Origin: Bilabrum cf. latius
Taxonomy: Eukaryota > Bigyra: Bicosoecida > Bigyra > Bicosoecida
Reading direction: 5' to 3'
Length of the DNA stretch: 64,000 nucleotides
Assembly: GCA_965178125.1 (NCBI GenBank)
Contig: OZ237752.1
Location: 806,001 to 870,000 of the forward strand
Part shown: positions 1-12,500 of the stretch, one piece after another
How the letters are laid out: each line of letters begins with the position of its first letter
Position numbering within the stretch: the first letter of the stretch is position 1
Notes under the pieces: model-generated
Database searches by the model: none
The model's input: only the letters and a program-made list of their open reading frames with translations
What the model was told of the DNA's origin: nothing
Position numbers and translations under genes: made by a program

Positions 1-201
1 GACTTCCATCCCAATAACAAATTCAAGTACGCTGAAAATAGGCAATGAAAATCCAAACCACCATAAGATGGATTTCTTCTAATATCTGCACGTTACAAAG
101 CTGGTGTGATGACCAGATTCAAACGGATATCAAAATGACCGCCCAGACGTCGCTTTTATCGGTATCTTGACTAATTGATGCATAGCCATCCTAATTAAAG
201 T

Positions 202-3200
202 ATGAATCATGATGATGGTACTTCTAGAAGGTCGATAGACCGCAGTGATGGACCTCTATCTTCCGAGTCTTTTCGAGAGTTCGTAGATAGAACCGAGTCT
301 GGAGCACCGTACGTGGTTTTGAATCGTATCGGAGAAGGAAGCTTTGGCAGGGTGTATCGTGGGAGACGAAAGGGGACCGGCCAAATCGTCGCGTTGAAAT
401 TCATCCCCAAGAAAGATCGAACTGCCAAGGACTTGGATGCGCTGCGCACCGAGATAGACATTCTGCGTCGGCTGGAACATCCCAACATAATTAGGATGCT
501 AGATGCCTACGAAACTCCAAGAGAATTTTGTGTTGTGACTGAGTATGCCCCGGGCGAACTGTTTCGCATTCTGCAAGATGACAAGTCTTTGCCGCTGGAG
601 GTTGTGCGAAGCGTGGCCGCGCAGCTCTGCAGGGCTCTGTCTTACTTGCACGACCACAGAATCATCCACCGCGACATGAAACCTCAAAATGTCCTTATTG
701 GCGCCAACGGTAGGGTGAAACTGTGCGACTTCGGATTCGCCAGGGCCATGAGTCTCAAGACTCTCGTGCTCACCTCCATCAAGGGCACGCCGCTGTACAT
801 GGCCCCTGAGCTCGTTCGGGAGCAGCCGTACGACCACATGACGGACGTGTGGGCGCTTGGCGTTATCCTGTATGAGCTATTCGTGGGCGATCCGCCGTAC
901 TACACCGACAGCATATACCGCTTGGTTCAGCTTATCGTCAAGGAGCCTGTGCGGTTTCCGAGCAGCTGCCCCGCCGAGTTCCGGTCTTTCCTCGGTCGCA
1001 TGCTCGTGAAAAATCCGCGCGGGCGGGCAGTGTGGCCTGAGCTTCTCTCCCACCCGTTCATCGATGGAGCGGTCAGGGCGCTGGACGAGGAGGACAGGCG
1101 GGTCGAGCGAGGCCTTGGGGGCGCAGAGGGCCAGGGGAGTGTGAGTGTGGGTGCAGATGGTGATCTATCGGACGGGTCAAGCCAGTTGAAGGGTAAAACT
1201 TCCCGAGTTCACGCGCTCTGCGCCCCTCAGACCCGCCTGGCTTGGTTTCTAGATCTGCACAGATCAGGCAAACTCGACCTGCACGATGGACCTGGCATTG
1301 CCTCCGGATCTCTGAGCAAGGAGGTCTGGGAGGATGACAAGCTAATCATCGTCCCGCTGCGAGATGTGCTACGGCAGCCAGTGGCCCGTCCACATGGAGA
1401 CGCACCGGGCGATGGTGCTGGTGCTGGTGCTGGTGCTGGTGCTGGTGCTGGTGCTGGTGCTGGTGCTGGTGCTGGTGCTGGTGCTGGTGCTGGTGCTGGT
1501 GCTGGTGCTGGTGCTGGTGCTGATGCTGGTGCTGGTGCTGGCGCCCAGGCAGGCCCGCCCTCCCCACCTTCGTCACCGTTTGGACATGAGATGAACTCGA
1601 ACGGTGATTCGTTGCACAGTATGGAAGACACTAAGGCGCCAGAGTTGCCGCTAGAACGCGCGAATGAAGGCGCTTTGGGTACCTCAGAATCGCGCGGGAG
1701 CCCAACTGCAACGGAGGCGGCGCGTGAAGATGCAATTGATGGATCGCGTGATGGATCTGGATCTGGATACTAGACCTCTGTGGAGGCTCGTAGCAGGTTT
1801 GAAGGCACTGGTGAAGGCAAGTTGGGGGACTCTGACTCGGATGGTGCTGCTGAAGATGATGATGACGAAGAACAGCAAGCGCTGCCTAGAACCGCCGATC
1901 GAGAGCAGCACGCTGTCGCTTCTGAGCAGGTGGAGGGTGGCGCGCTGACTCCAACACGCTCGGCTGTGAAAGCACCAGCAGGTGCCGGTGCTCTCGAGGC
2001 CGGCCTGATCAGCCCCGTGGGTCCTCGCGAGCGCGGGGGGCTTCATAATGAGTCTGGGGTGAGCGAGACGGGCGTTGGGCAAGCGAGGTCACTTGCAGCG
2101 GCGCTGGCTGGAACCGGTGTCGGTGCAGAAGAAACAGGAGCGTATCGCGATGGTGGTGATACAACAGGCGAGAGGCAAGATGCCCTTGATTCGAAGGGCG
2201 TCTCGAGGTTGAGAGAGTCAATTGATGAGCTGGGCTGGGGCGGGTCCTTTGAGGAGAGAGAGGGCGAGATGCCGCTGTCTCCTTTTCGGCCCGATAAGCA
2301 AGAGGCAAGCGAAGCGCAGCACGGTGCCGATAGCTCGGCATTAAACCTGACTGGAAACCGTTATGCTGGTCGCGCGTCCCAACAAGTAGCCAAACTGCCA
2401 AGCGAAAGCGCAATGGATGCAGCGGCCCGTGACTCGGAAAGTGCGCCACTGTAGCCGAAGCTGCACTCCCCTCCCCGGGTGCCGAGGCAAGAAAAGCAGC
2501 CTGCTGGTAGCCCCAGGGGTCCGGCAAGGCCCGCCGTAGACGTGGACGCTGGCTAGGCAGATGTTAGGGCGGCTATTTCAGCTCTGTCTGGATCCGGCTA
2601 CTTCGATGATACGCCCAGAGGCAAGTCAGAGTCACGGGATGCGGCGAAGGCTGGAGGTGCGAGGACAGGCGGGTCTAACGCAGAATCCACTGCAGCTCCT
2701 GATGCATTGGCTGGGGATATCCGCGAATCTGTAGGATCTACGAGCCTTTCGAAGACACTGCTCGTCGACGCGAGGCCCTTGGATGAGCGCACACCAACCG
2801 GTGGCTTTGGTAGAACACAACCGGGGCCGGCTTCGAGCCAGCCGGCGAGCAAGTCGGTAGAGCCCGCTTCGAGCGATCATGGCTCTCCTGATGCTGGTAG
2901 TGCCAGGAAGAGCTCACCTCTGAACGCCTTCGAGTGGATTGGAAGCAGCGTTGGCGGACCGGTAGCTGCTGGTACCACCGGCCGCCTAGCGACTCTTGAG
3001 CAGTTTGCGAGAGGGACGGGCGCGGTGCATCTACATTCTTCGGAGCAACTAGCCCCGCATGATGTGTGGGATGCTTTGCTACTGTCAGTTCCGACGGATT
3101 GGCTGGGGGACTAGCAATCCGGGTGTCTACCTGCCTTGGCGGCCGCGCATGGTTCGGCAGTAGAGCGCTTGGTGTCTGGGCGTGGACAAGCCCGACAGCT

Positions 3201-5397
3201 TGCGCAAGCCATGGAGCAGTTCCTCCGGTTGCCTCCGTCTTCACCTGTGTTTTCTTTGGCCCTGCTCTCTTCGATGCGCGCTGGGCTTATGCTCGTGTTT
3301 CTCGTTTACGGCAGCGACCCGCTGCCTGGGCAATTTAGCTCCCACCTAGGCGACGTGGTTCAACGATCTCAGGCTGTGCTACGGGAGCTTGCAGCCAAGG
3401 GTGGGGCGTTTGAGGACGAAAGACACGCGCACTTTGTTGCCCTTGCGCTGGCGTTTAGCTCGGCTGCCCTGGCTGTCCATGACGCGGCTGCAGCTGCGAG
3501 CACTGGTGTCCTGCCACCGTCCACTGGAGTGTTGTCAGCTACTATGGTGTTGCAAGCAACGAAAATACGAAGCAGTGTCATGAGCAAGAGCAGTGGCACC
3601 ACTGGTGGATTGCTGCTGTTGTCGCCAGCGCAATCCACCGGAATCCAGGCTGCATTGCGTGGGCTATCAGCGGGTCGCTCGGGGCCAGTCCATGCCGCAG
3701 TAGTGTCCTTGGCCAGTATGTCTGACTCCGCAAGAGATGTGGAGAGTGGGTTACACCTCCTGCCTGCTTTGTTGCGCGCACCACATGCGGATTCCAGCTT
3801 GAATTACAGGAGAATGCGCGATTGGCAAGCAGCAGCGGCGCGCAGATTTGCGGAGTCCGTTTGGGTGCGGGAGTCCATGGCAGCCACAATTATCGGCGGT
3901 ATCGGTCCAACCGCCAAAGTTGTTTTGTAGGCTTGCGCAGAGTGGTCAACAGCTATCGGAGGGGATGCGTGGGATGATGTTATCGCTATGAGCGTGCCAA
4001 GGCAAGATACAGGAGCCTAGATGTTCCTGCAGTGCATGCGAGTGCTTGCACCTGTGTCCTTGGCAGTGCACACCAGCGCAATGAAAGCAATGCGGAAATA
4101 CGGCGGCAGGAGGGGCCTGTCGGCATGCATTGAAGCCCTACTTGTTGCTGGCCGCGCTCTTGGTGTTGCTTGGGCCGTGCACTCGCGTGCCCGCACCCAA
4201 GGGGGCGCTGATGCAGCTAGTGCGGCTGGTGAGACTGGCGATGTTGCACTCGCTGCGGTGCTTGACGAGTCGCGGGTCGCCGTGGTATCTCTGTGCAGGG
4301 CCAGGGACTCCCTCGCAGCAGAAGTGGCTGCGAGCACCCGCTCAATTGCAGAGGCCGCCGCCGCCTAGTCTTCATTGGTCGATCCTGCAGTCATGGGCCT
4401 GATTCGGAGCGGACTGGTGGCCCTGATTGCGTGTGGAGCACTTGTGCTTGCTTCGAGGACTCCGGCGCCTCGGCCCGTGTCCCGACCTGCAGGACCTGGA
4501 ATTCCCGGTGCCAACACGAGCGACGAGGTGGCTGCAGGGAACCGGCAGCTGGGTCTATCGCCTCCAGGGACCGGCGAGTCGCACGCTTCCAAGGTCGTGG
4601 GCGCGCTGGCAAGCGCGGCGAAGAAATCGGCCCAGGTCTCCAGCGTGATTCTCGGCCCAGAGTCAGCGAGGGCCGCGCCTTCCACGCTCTCCTAGCAGTG
4701 CGCAGCTGTTGCGGCGATTGGCATTCGCGGCCCGTCGCCGTCTCTGTCTGCAAAGATGTCGTATCTTGTCGGGAATATCTGCAGGCACCACGTTCGGGCG
4801 GTGAGCTGGATTGCGCGCAGTTCCGTCTCCTCGCCAACAAAATCGGCCGTGGACGACCGCGACAGCATTGCTACTGCCCTGTGCCACGCTGCGATGCACG
4901 GCTAGACAGACTCCAAGCGAATGGCAATGTATGCGATCGGGAATGCTGCGTACCAAGGGCCCGGAATGAACTCGACTCTCGATCGGTCGGGCTGCCTGCA
5001 GGCGCTCCTCCGTGCATGCAACCCCCGGAGCCCGTCGCCGGGTGGAGGTGCCTTTGACGAGCGGGCCGCTGCGAACGCCGCAGGTGCCGTCGGGAATTTG
5101 GCGCGTCACGATGCCTCTATGGTAGGCAGGATGATCGAGACCCGAGCGCATGAACTGCTGCTGTCTGTCTGCAGGAGAGCAGTGGGGTCAGCAGCAGTGG
5201 CCGAAATGCCAGCTTATGTACTGAACTGCCTGTTTTCGCTCGGCACTCTACTTGTTCACGACTCAATCCGTCGGGTTGTTCTTGAGTCCAACCCTGGTAT
5301 TGTTGCAGAGCTCAATGGGTGGATAGGAGCAGCTGGCAAACGTGGGGTTGCTTGGGATCGGTACGTGCAGCGAGCGCTAGGGCGATTTGGGCAGTAA
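202..5397 (+). CDS. STK36: Fused/STK36-like serine/threonine kinase with C-terminal ARM/HEAT region
   Basis: The N-terminal kinase domain (about residues 37-290) closely matches the Fused family: Gly-rich loop GEGSFG (44-49), Lys66, HRDMKPQN (156-163), DFG (176-178), and the family-typical string [15 protein letters not shown]. Fused kinases act in Hedgehog signalling, cytokinesis or axoneme assembly; in a protist a ciliary or phragmoplast-like role is only inference. A long low-complexity linker with a Gly-Ala run follows. The C-terminus is helical ARM/HEAT-like, with a segment ([14 protein letters not shown]) that resembles the conserved repeat of plant Fused/TIO. The reading frame crosses nine TAG codons (for example 1771, 2452, 2554, 3112, 3928, 4018, 4366, 4693, 4903) before the TAA at 5395. 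Predicted length is 1731 residues, longer than human STK36. With TAG as stop the kinase would lose the whole ARM part. The start ATG at 202 lies 36 codons before the kinase domain. No intron is needed. Confidence 0.88.
1414..1541 (+). repeat. GGTGCT hexanucleotide repeat inside the Fused-like kinase
   Basis: About 20 tandem GGTGCT units, with one GATGCT variant near the 3' end, encode a Gly-Ala run in the linker after the kinase domain. The antisense and alternative frames also stay open only because the unit length is divisible by three. The repeat is likely length-polymorphic. Confidence 0.9.
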
Positions 5398-5399
5398 TT

Positions 5400-5461
5400 G
5401 CGCTGGATAGGACTGATGCGTGTTTTAAAGGCGCTGGATAGGACTGATGCGTGTTTTAAAG
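5400..5461. repeat. 31-bp perfect tandem duplication
   Basis: Two adjacent identical 31-bp units (5400-5430 and 5431-5461, starting GCGCTGGATAGGACTGATG) lie between the convergent ends of the Fused-like kinase (TAA at 5395) and the NF-X1-like gene (TGA at 5529). They fall in the shared 3' region; no function is visible. Confidence 0.9.
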
Positions 5462-5528
5462 GCTATCGGTCAAACGTGTCGAGAACCTACTTGTGCTGTT
5501 GTTTTGACCATAACTCATTCATCATGGA

Positions 5529-8500
5529 TCATCCCAACTGCGTGGCCCACCAGACACTGACAGCCGCAATGAGGATGGCGATTAGAGCCGCAACCGCAAT
5601 CGAGACGCCGTCTCTCGAGGCCCACCCCTGGGCTTGCTCAACGTTCCTGCCTGCACCTTCCTCATTGCCCTACATCGCAGCTTGCTGCCTCTGCGCCTCG
5701 GCCTCAAGCTCTCGCCGGGCAGCCTCTTCCTTCAGCCGCTGCTTTTGCTTCTTACTCGTTTTGGCAGGCCCTGCTTGGGCTGCCGCATCGTCCGCCTCTT
5801 TATCACGCTATGCCTGCTCCTGAGCCGCGGCTTTAGCTTTTTCGCACTCCTTGTCGCATGCCAGCAAAGAAAGTCTGGTCGGATCGATGATGCCCTGTGC
5901 TGCGCGCATCGTTATGGCTCGCTCGCAGGCCGATTCCTCTGACAACCGCCCGCACGGGCACTTGAGCTGCACCCGCACCTGACAGCTTTGCTGGCCGCTG
6001 GCTGCATCGCCTGCTGCAGGGCACGGTCCGTGGTGGCACCGAGCTTGGCACCTATGAGTGCAGAAAGGAAGCCGCTTGCTGCATACCCTGTCGCACGTTG
6101 CGCCTGGCAGAGAAAGCCATTGCATACTGGTGGGCTGGGCAGCGGTAGCTGCGCCAGCGGGGGCAGGTGCGCGAAGGTGCTGCAAGGCCTAGTTATGCAA
6201 CACGGCATCAGCAAAACCACCTTCGTAGCCATTCCACTGAAGTACGCGCGCTACTTCGCCCCATGCGCGCCCTTGCAGCTGTTTCCGCCGACTTCCTGCC
6301 CCTGATGACGCTGTGGACACACTGGAATCCACATCTCCAAGATACTCTTGGATTGCTGCTTCAACTCCCCGAGCCGGATCACCGCTTGCTCCACCGATGG
6401 CTTGCTGTGACGGCAAAATAATGACCTGTGGGTCAATGCGCAGCGTACCTACTGGTGCCAATACGTCATTTTCAATACCCAGGGCCGCCTATGCAATGCT
6501 GCTGGCGTCACCCTTTGAATCAGAGCTCCCGCTACTTGAGTGTTTAGCAGCAACAGCTAGTATCGACCGGATGGCAGCCTAGTGAAGCTCGGTGCAGGTA
6601 AGCCTGACACTTGCAGAGCCACAGGCACACCTTGACTCGATTGCGATTCGGCAAGGCGGGCAGCTCCCTGCGTGGCACAGGCCTCCAGGCCGCTGTGCAC
6701 ACCTGTGCCCGCATGGCCTCCGCGTGTTGCACTGCAATTGGCACGGCCCACACGGGGCTGGCAGTTTGTCCTCGCCTAGTTTGCTGAGAGCATGGCATTT
6801 CCGTGTGCATTTGTGCTTGCCGCAGCCCAGCATGTTTCCGCATGGTTCGTCGCAAGAGAACAGGGCAGGCATGCAGCATGGCTAGTTTCTGCGAGTGTGG
6901 CCGCCCACGCACGTCCGTTCAACCTCGACCTTGCAGGGCGGGCAAGCGTCCGGGTGATGACACGGCAACGTGCAAGGATGCTTGCACTTGTCGTGTAGCA
7001 ACCCGCATGGCTGCGTGCAGCGAGGGCATGGTCCGAAGTGGCAGCTGTGCATCTGGGGCTTCTCGTGGTGGCAGTCCGGCGTTTTCGTGCACGGTCTCAT
7101 GCAAGTAGGCGGCTTCGTATCTGCGCCGTCTCCGCAAGGCAACTCAACCACCTCGGACCCGCACGCGCACGTCACTACGTCAACTTCTCTGCACGGGAGG
7201 CAGGGCCCGTCATGGCAGAATGCGTCGCAGCGATGCTGGCCGCATGAGAGCATCCGGCCGCAGGCTCGCCTGCAGGGCCTGCACTGCTTGCCTCCGCAGC
7301 AGCGCTTTCTGCACACGTGTCCTGCCCTACCGCACGACAGCTGCCTCCCGCACACCTTGGCGCATTGAAAGGGCTCCGCCTCGCTGCATGGACGCATCGC
7401 TTCCGTAGCTCCGCACTGGCACGTGCGTTTCCTGCGCTCTGGACACGGCCCACAGCTGCCAGCATGGCCGCATTTCAGCTCGCATGAGTGTCGGCCACAT
7501 TCCAGTCGCTTCCCGCAAGTACCACCACAGCTTGGCTAGGATGCATCGCACGGCAGGTCGGGGAAGGAGTTGGCGCCGCAGCCGCAGGTGACTGGCTTGC
7601 CTCGCATCGGGCATGGCATGTGCTTCCCGTCGCAGCAAATCCTACTGCATTTGTGCCTTCCGCATGCAGCGACGTGGGCGCACCTCGTAGCACATGTGAA
7701 CACGGAGTCGCAACAGTCTACCGCTCGGGAAACTGAACCGCAGCGGCACGTCGCATGCACTGCCTCGCGGCAGGGAAGGCAGTGCGCATGGCATGGCTGC
7801 GAGCACCGGTGGCTGCACTCCCGACTCCTGACGATCCAGCGCCCGTCCTTTGCGCTCTCTAGAAGCATTTCCTGCAGGGTATGGAAATCCTGGCTCCAGC
7901 TATTTTGCTGCGTCGCGAAATCTGCGGCCACGTCCGGATGCACCGGCTCTCCATCTACCATCGGCACCAGCACAAAGTCCGTTGAACGCATGTGCCCCAA
8001 GGCTGGGTCGCTCGTTTTTGATTCAGAATGTCCGCCAGATCGGCTTGAGGCAGCCCCAGCCCCAGACGCTGCTGCACTGCCAAGCCCATGGGAAACGTCG
8101 TCCTCCTCGTCCTCATCCTCGTCCCAGTCATCGCGCATCGATCGCATGGCGGATTCCAGCTGCTCCTACAACTCTGGGTGCTGCCTCACCGCTTGCGAGA
8201 CGGCGCCACCGGGAAGCGGAGCGCACACCGACCCATGCTCCTTCTCGCCAGTGCCGACGCCCTGGCAGTCTGCTCGCACCTAGATATCCACCCACCACTG
8301 CCTCAATGGCTTCCCGCAGGCAGTCCCACAGCTGATGCGCGGAGCCCCGCATCGTCTCACAGCCTGTACGCGTCCGCAATGGCACGATTGCCTGACGGTT
8401 TGCGGGCAGGGTCCGCAGGGCCCTCTGTGGCACTGCCCGGAGCAAAAGTGGGGACAGCCGGGCAGCTGCCTGCCGCAAACTCCGCCGCACGAGTGAGGTT

Positions 8501-9185
8501 CGCTGAATCCGTGCGGGGAGGGGTCGGCCTCCTTACCGCAGAAACAGCGGTATGTTCTCAGGTCGGTTTCTACGGGATACATGCAGCCGCATGCGCTGTT
8601 TGGGCAGTCCCACACGAGGCCGCCCCCAGCACCCGCTGCCTTGGACAACCTCGTACCAACGTGTTTCCGTGCCCACCCTTGCATACAACTAAGATGTGCT
8701 AGCCCGAAGCACCCCTCCGAACACTGCCATGTACTGTCTGCTGCTGAAACTGGCTTGCCGCATGCGATGCAATCATTGCCCAGATGCAACGGCGGCCGAA
8801 GCCTCCTATCGTACGCATCAGCAGTGCGATTAACACGGTGCTTGATAGCGCTATGGGATACTTGATTTGCACCAACAACATCCGCATCATCGATGGCTCC
8901 ACCTTTGCCCCGGAGGACGCGCCCGCTTCGAGGTTTAGCAGCAGCTGCAACTGTGCTTGCGGAGCTTGTCTCGCGACTAAGTGTCACAGGATCATGGCTA
9001 GACCGTGTATCATGTTTTCCACTGGATCCGGGTGGCTGGCCTGTTCCATGACCCGAGACTTCCCCGCGCCCTCGACCTCGTCCAAATGCAGCCAAAATTG
9101 AAGCTGTTTCTTGCTCATGGGATCCTTGAAGCTTTCTCCGGCCTCGGCCTCGCCCGCCACTAAACACACCAGACAAACTGTCCAT
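5529..9185 (-). CDS. NFXL1: NF-X1/NFXL1-type zinc-finger protein with C-terminal membrane anchor
   Basis: This is a Cys/His-rich protein of 1218 residues with many NF-X1 fingers, for example CGKRLECGRHSCELKCGH, CGRMLSCGQHRCDAFCH and CGNMLGCGKHKCTRKCH. An N-terminal RING/PHD-like Cys cluster (CIACGKPVSAADSTWQCSEG) precedes them, which suits an E3-ligase or transcription-repressor role as in the NF-X1 family. The C-terminus has a charged coiled coil and then a hydrophobic segment (VSIAVAALIAILIAAVSVWW) just before the TGA, as in NFXL1-type tail-anchored members. Zinc-finger blocks lie on both sides of TAG codons at 8280, 7536, 6882 and 6579. Further TAGs lie at 6189, 5808 and elsewhere, about nine in total. 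I start at the ATG at 9185 (Met-Asp-Ser-Leu-Ser-Gly); the frame is open further upstream but without ATG. One region near 8.15-8.28 kb is atypical and could hide a short intron. Confidence 0.85.
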
Positions 9186-9520
9186 TAAAAATCTATCAAA
9201 CCAGCATGCGATTAGCCGTAATATTGCTTTGAAAACGACTTGCACTTGTTCGTTTAGATGCACGCAACAAAGCGTACCAATACCAGACACTCGAGTAGGC
9301 CATATAAACAGAAATATAGTCGGCTGAGTTTGAGTTTTGGCCGTGTTGATCACGAGATTGTATAATTAGGGTATACTTACCTTGCTTGGGATACCTGAGA
9401 TTGTTTGTCAGCACATTGCTGGTATTCAGGACAGCCCGATTCGTTTGAATCTGCAATCAGACTTTGACTGCATTGCCTTCCCATCGCTTTGCGGGACAAT
9501 TTAGGTGGCTACCCGATATC
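9186..9520. promoter_or_regulatory. Shared upstream region of two divergent genes
   Basis: This AT-richer 335-bp stretch separates the ATG of the NF-X1-like gene (minus) from the ATG of the large acidic gene (plus at 9521). It must contain both 5' regions. I see no recognisable promoter motif or RNA gene. Confidence 0.5.
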
Positions 9521-12500
9521 ATGAGCGATAAAGCTACAGATGTATCACATGAGGGGCATGCTGCAAGACTCGGTTCACTTGGAAGCCTGAAGGTATCGCC
9601 TGGCCGTGCCGCTGCTGGCCCTCAGGTAGGTGCAGAGATTCACAATGGGCGAATATAGTCGCCTCCAAAGCAGCAAGTGGGCGCATTCATAGTACAAGAT
9701 GATGATGAAACACCCCAGAGACCTGGGGCGGCCGCAGACATGACAGCAGAAGCTGCACCTATTGCTGCGTCCAGCTCGGCCCGCGGCACGGAGCCGAATT
9801 CCACATCGTCTGGCGCGGCTGCTAGCTCTGGCCCGATGCCCGATAGTGATACACACGCATCGTCATCCTCCTCATCGCTGCCGGGCCGAGCTGACCTGGA
9901 GGCAGACGGTTCCGCGGAGGAGCTGCAGGAGCAACTTGAAGGGCTGAGGAGCCTCATGGCCCCTTTGCGAGCATCTCCAAGGAACGCAGGAGCACAGGGC
10001 AAAACTAGCCCCGTCGATCTGAAGGCCATTGTCAGTGGCCTGCTCGCTGCAGATGCCATCAGCGCCAGCGAGGTGCTGCCCAAGGAAGCGGTGCACGCAG
10101 TCGAGCACTGGGCTGGGCCTCGAGGCCGCGAATCAGCCGTCTCCTCTGCACCGCCTCTTCCTATCGAGACCGAACTGAGGCTGAAATGCGCGATATGCAA
10201 ACACGTTCCCCAGGATAAATTGCCTTGCCCGCTCAGGGACCTGGTGCTGTCGCCCCCACAGCCACAGCTGCACCTCACCTGCTCGCTGCTGCTGCTGCAG
10301 CTCAGGCAAGTGCTTGGCATCGCCGACGGAGACGCGCACGAAACTGGACAGCTCATCCTAGCCGAAGGGGAGGATCCCCTCGACGTTCCCTCCGATTATT
10401 CTTACTTTTCGTGGACAGGCCTGGACCCCGAGACGGGCGCAGGCATGGCGGACCCCCTGGCGCACGGACTGGGCCACGTGCTCGGCGAGGAGCAGGCGGC
10501 CGGTGTGATCGACCGAAGCATCGCCGCCTCTTCGAACCTGGCCATGCCGGCCCCACCGCAGTCTTCGTCTTTAGGATCCGCGTTTGGGATGCCACCTGGT
10601 CCTAGCGAGAGGTTGGCTGTCCACCCTGCAGGGCAATCGGGCGGACAGCCCAACCCTCCGGCAGGCCAGGCTGCCATGCAAGATGACGAGGATGAGGACG
10701 GGGAAGTGGGCCCGCAGCAAAACGGTGGGAAGGATGAGCAAACGTGTAATGCTGGTGATGCCATGGACCCTGCTGCGGAAGCCCTCGCCGTGCTGAAGCA
10801 GCAGCGGGGCGACAATGACGGTGACGAGAGCGCTGGCGATCAATCCGATGAGGAAGAGGGCGAGGATGGCCTGAAGCCGCCTGAAAACAGCCAGTCGCCA
10901 TACCCCTTGCAGCTGCCAGGGCCCGGAATGGGCTTGCCCCGCCCGGCAAGAAACGAGTGGACTTCCTCCCAGTGGGCCGTCGGGGCTTTCGCAGGGATAG
11001 GCCCGCCCAAAGGTGCGCATCGGGCGGGGCGGGCCGGGGCGCGAGCATCGCGGATGGAAGAGGACGATGCGATGGAGCCGCTGCAGGTGACGATCGGGGC
11101 TGGGACTGGCGCATCGGAGTACTTCGCGGTTGTGCCCCAGGGGCCCGTGGCCCCCCTGCTGCTGTGTGCAGCGTGGAGGGGCCAGCTTTCCCTGAACGGC
11201 TGGTAGCGCGAGTTTCTTCGTAGGTGCTTCTCGCCGCCTGAGCACCCCGGCTAGCGAGTCATTGAACTGACACGTGGTAACGGCAGCCTGGTGCACACGC
11301 GGTATGTGCCGCGCGTCTACAGCGACTTTGAGTCCCTGCTTGCCGAGGGCCGTCGGGGCAACGGCGAGCTCACTGAGAAGAGGCAAAGGGCAGCAGACGC
11401 CGCCAAAGAGACCACGTCTCTACGCAGTGAAATCCTTCGGCTGGAAGCCGAGGAGGAGGTTGCCAAGCAGAGAGCGGAGGGTGGTGATGAGGAGCATACC
11501 CCCGAGGCCGGAGGCAGTGGCGGTGATGGCAGCGAGGACAAAGCAGTCCCACAGGAGGATTTAGGCGGCAGCTCTGCTGCTTCTGGCAAGCAAATTGAGC
11601 AATCGGCAGTACCTATGGAAGACGGAAAGGACGCTTCGGATGAAGCCAGCTCTGGTGCGCAGCCTAGCGATACAGGAAGCAACCAGAGCAGCAAGCCGGA
11701 CGACCCAAAGGTCATCACCCAGCAGGGCGCGACCGCGGCTGCGGCAACTTTTTTGAGGTATTTTGCGGGTCCCAAGGATTCAAGTTCGGCCGGGACCCCC
11801 GAGAAGATCGACCCGGTCATCCGAAAGATCCGCACCATGCAAGTGCTCGGAACACACCACATTTTCCTGTGTGGCAGGTGGGTGGCGTGCGGCCTGGGCA
11901 AAGGCAACTTCTGCAGGAGATTCAGGGACGCGGGCTCATTACCAGGGCGCATGCTCTTTGCTCTGTACCTTGACTTGCAGGAGCTTGTGCTTCCTGGATC
12001 TCTTGAAGCAAGCGCGGATCGGTCAGTGCAGGAGGAATGCGAGGGTGCCCGCAGGCGTGTGGAGAGGCAGGAAGGCAGGCGGGACGCGCTTCGACGGCGG
12101 CTAGAAAAGGTCAAGACCGCTCGTGAGCGCCGGCTCGACGAAGAGAAGCGGCGCAAGGAAGCGAAGGAAGCTGCCGAGAGGGCCGAGCAGGAGATGCGCG
12201 AAGCGGCAGCGAATGGGACGGACATCCCCGACGCGTTCCAGTGGCTGTCCTTCTGCGATCCAGTCAGGATCCGCATGATGCCGCCGAGCGTGAGGCGGCC
12301 GTTGCACGACGTGTCGTGGGACGAGGCCACGCCGTCTTCGCCGGATGCCGTGCAAGATCAGGACCAAGAGGAGGATCCACTGGAGAGTGCAGAGGAACGC
12401 AAGGAGCCAAAATCGCTTCATGTCGACGAGGTACCGGCCCAAGCCGCCATGTAGGATGAGGAGGGCGAAGATAGCGAGTTCATCTATGCCAGTACGCCTC

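Noticed and set aside
1346-1631. Antisense poly-His, poly-Pro-Ala and sense poly-Val-Leu frames over the GGTGCT repeat
   Set aside because: They are shadows of the hexanucleotide repeat that encodes Gly-Ala in the Fused-like kinase frame.
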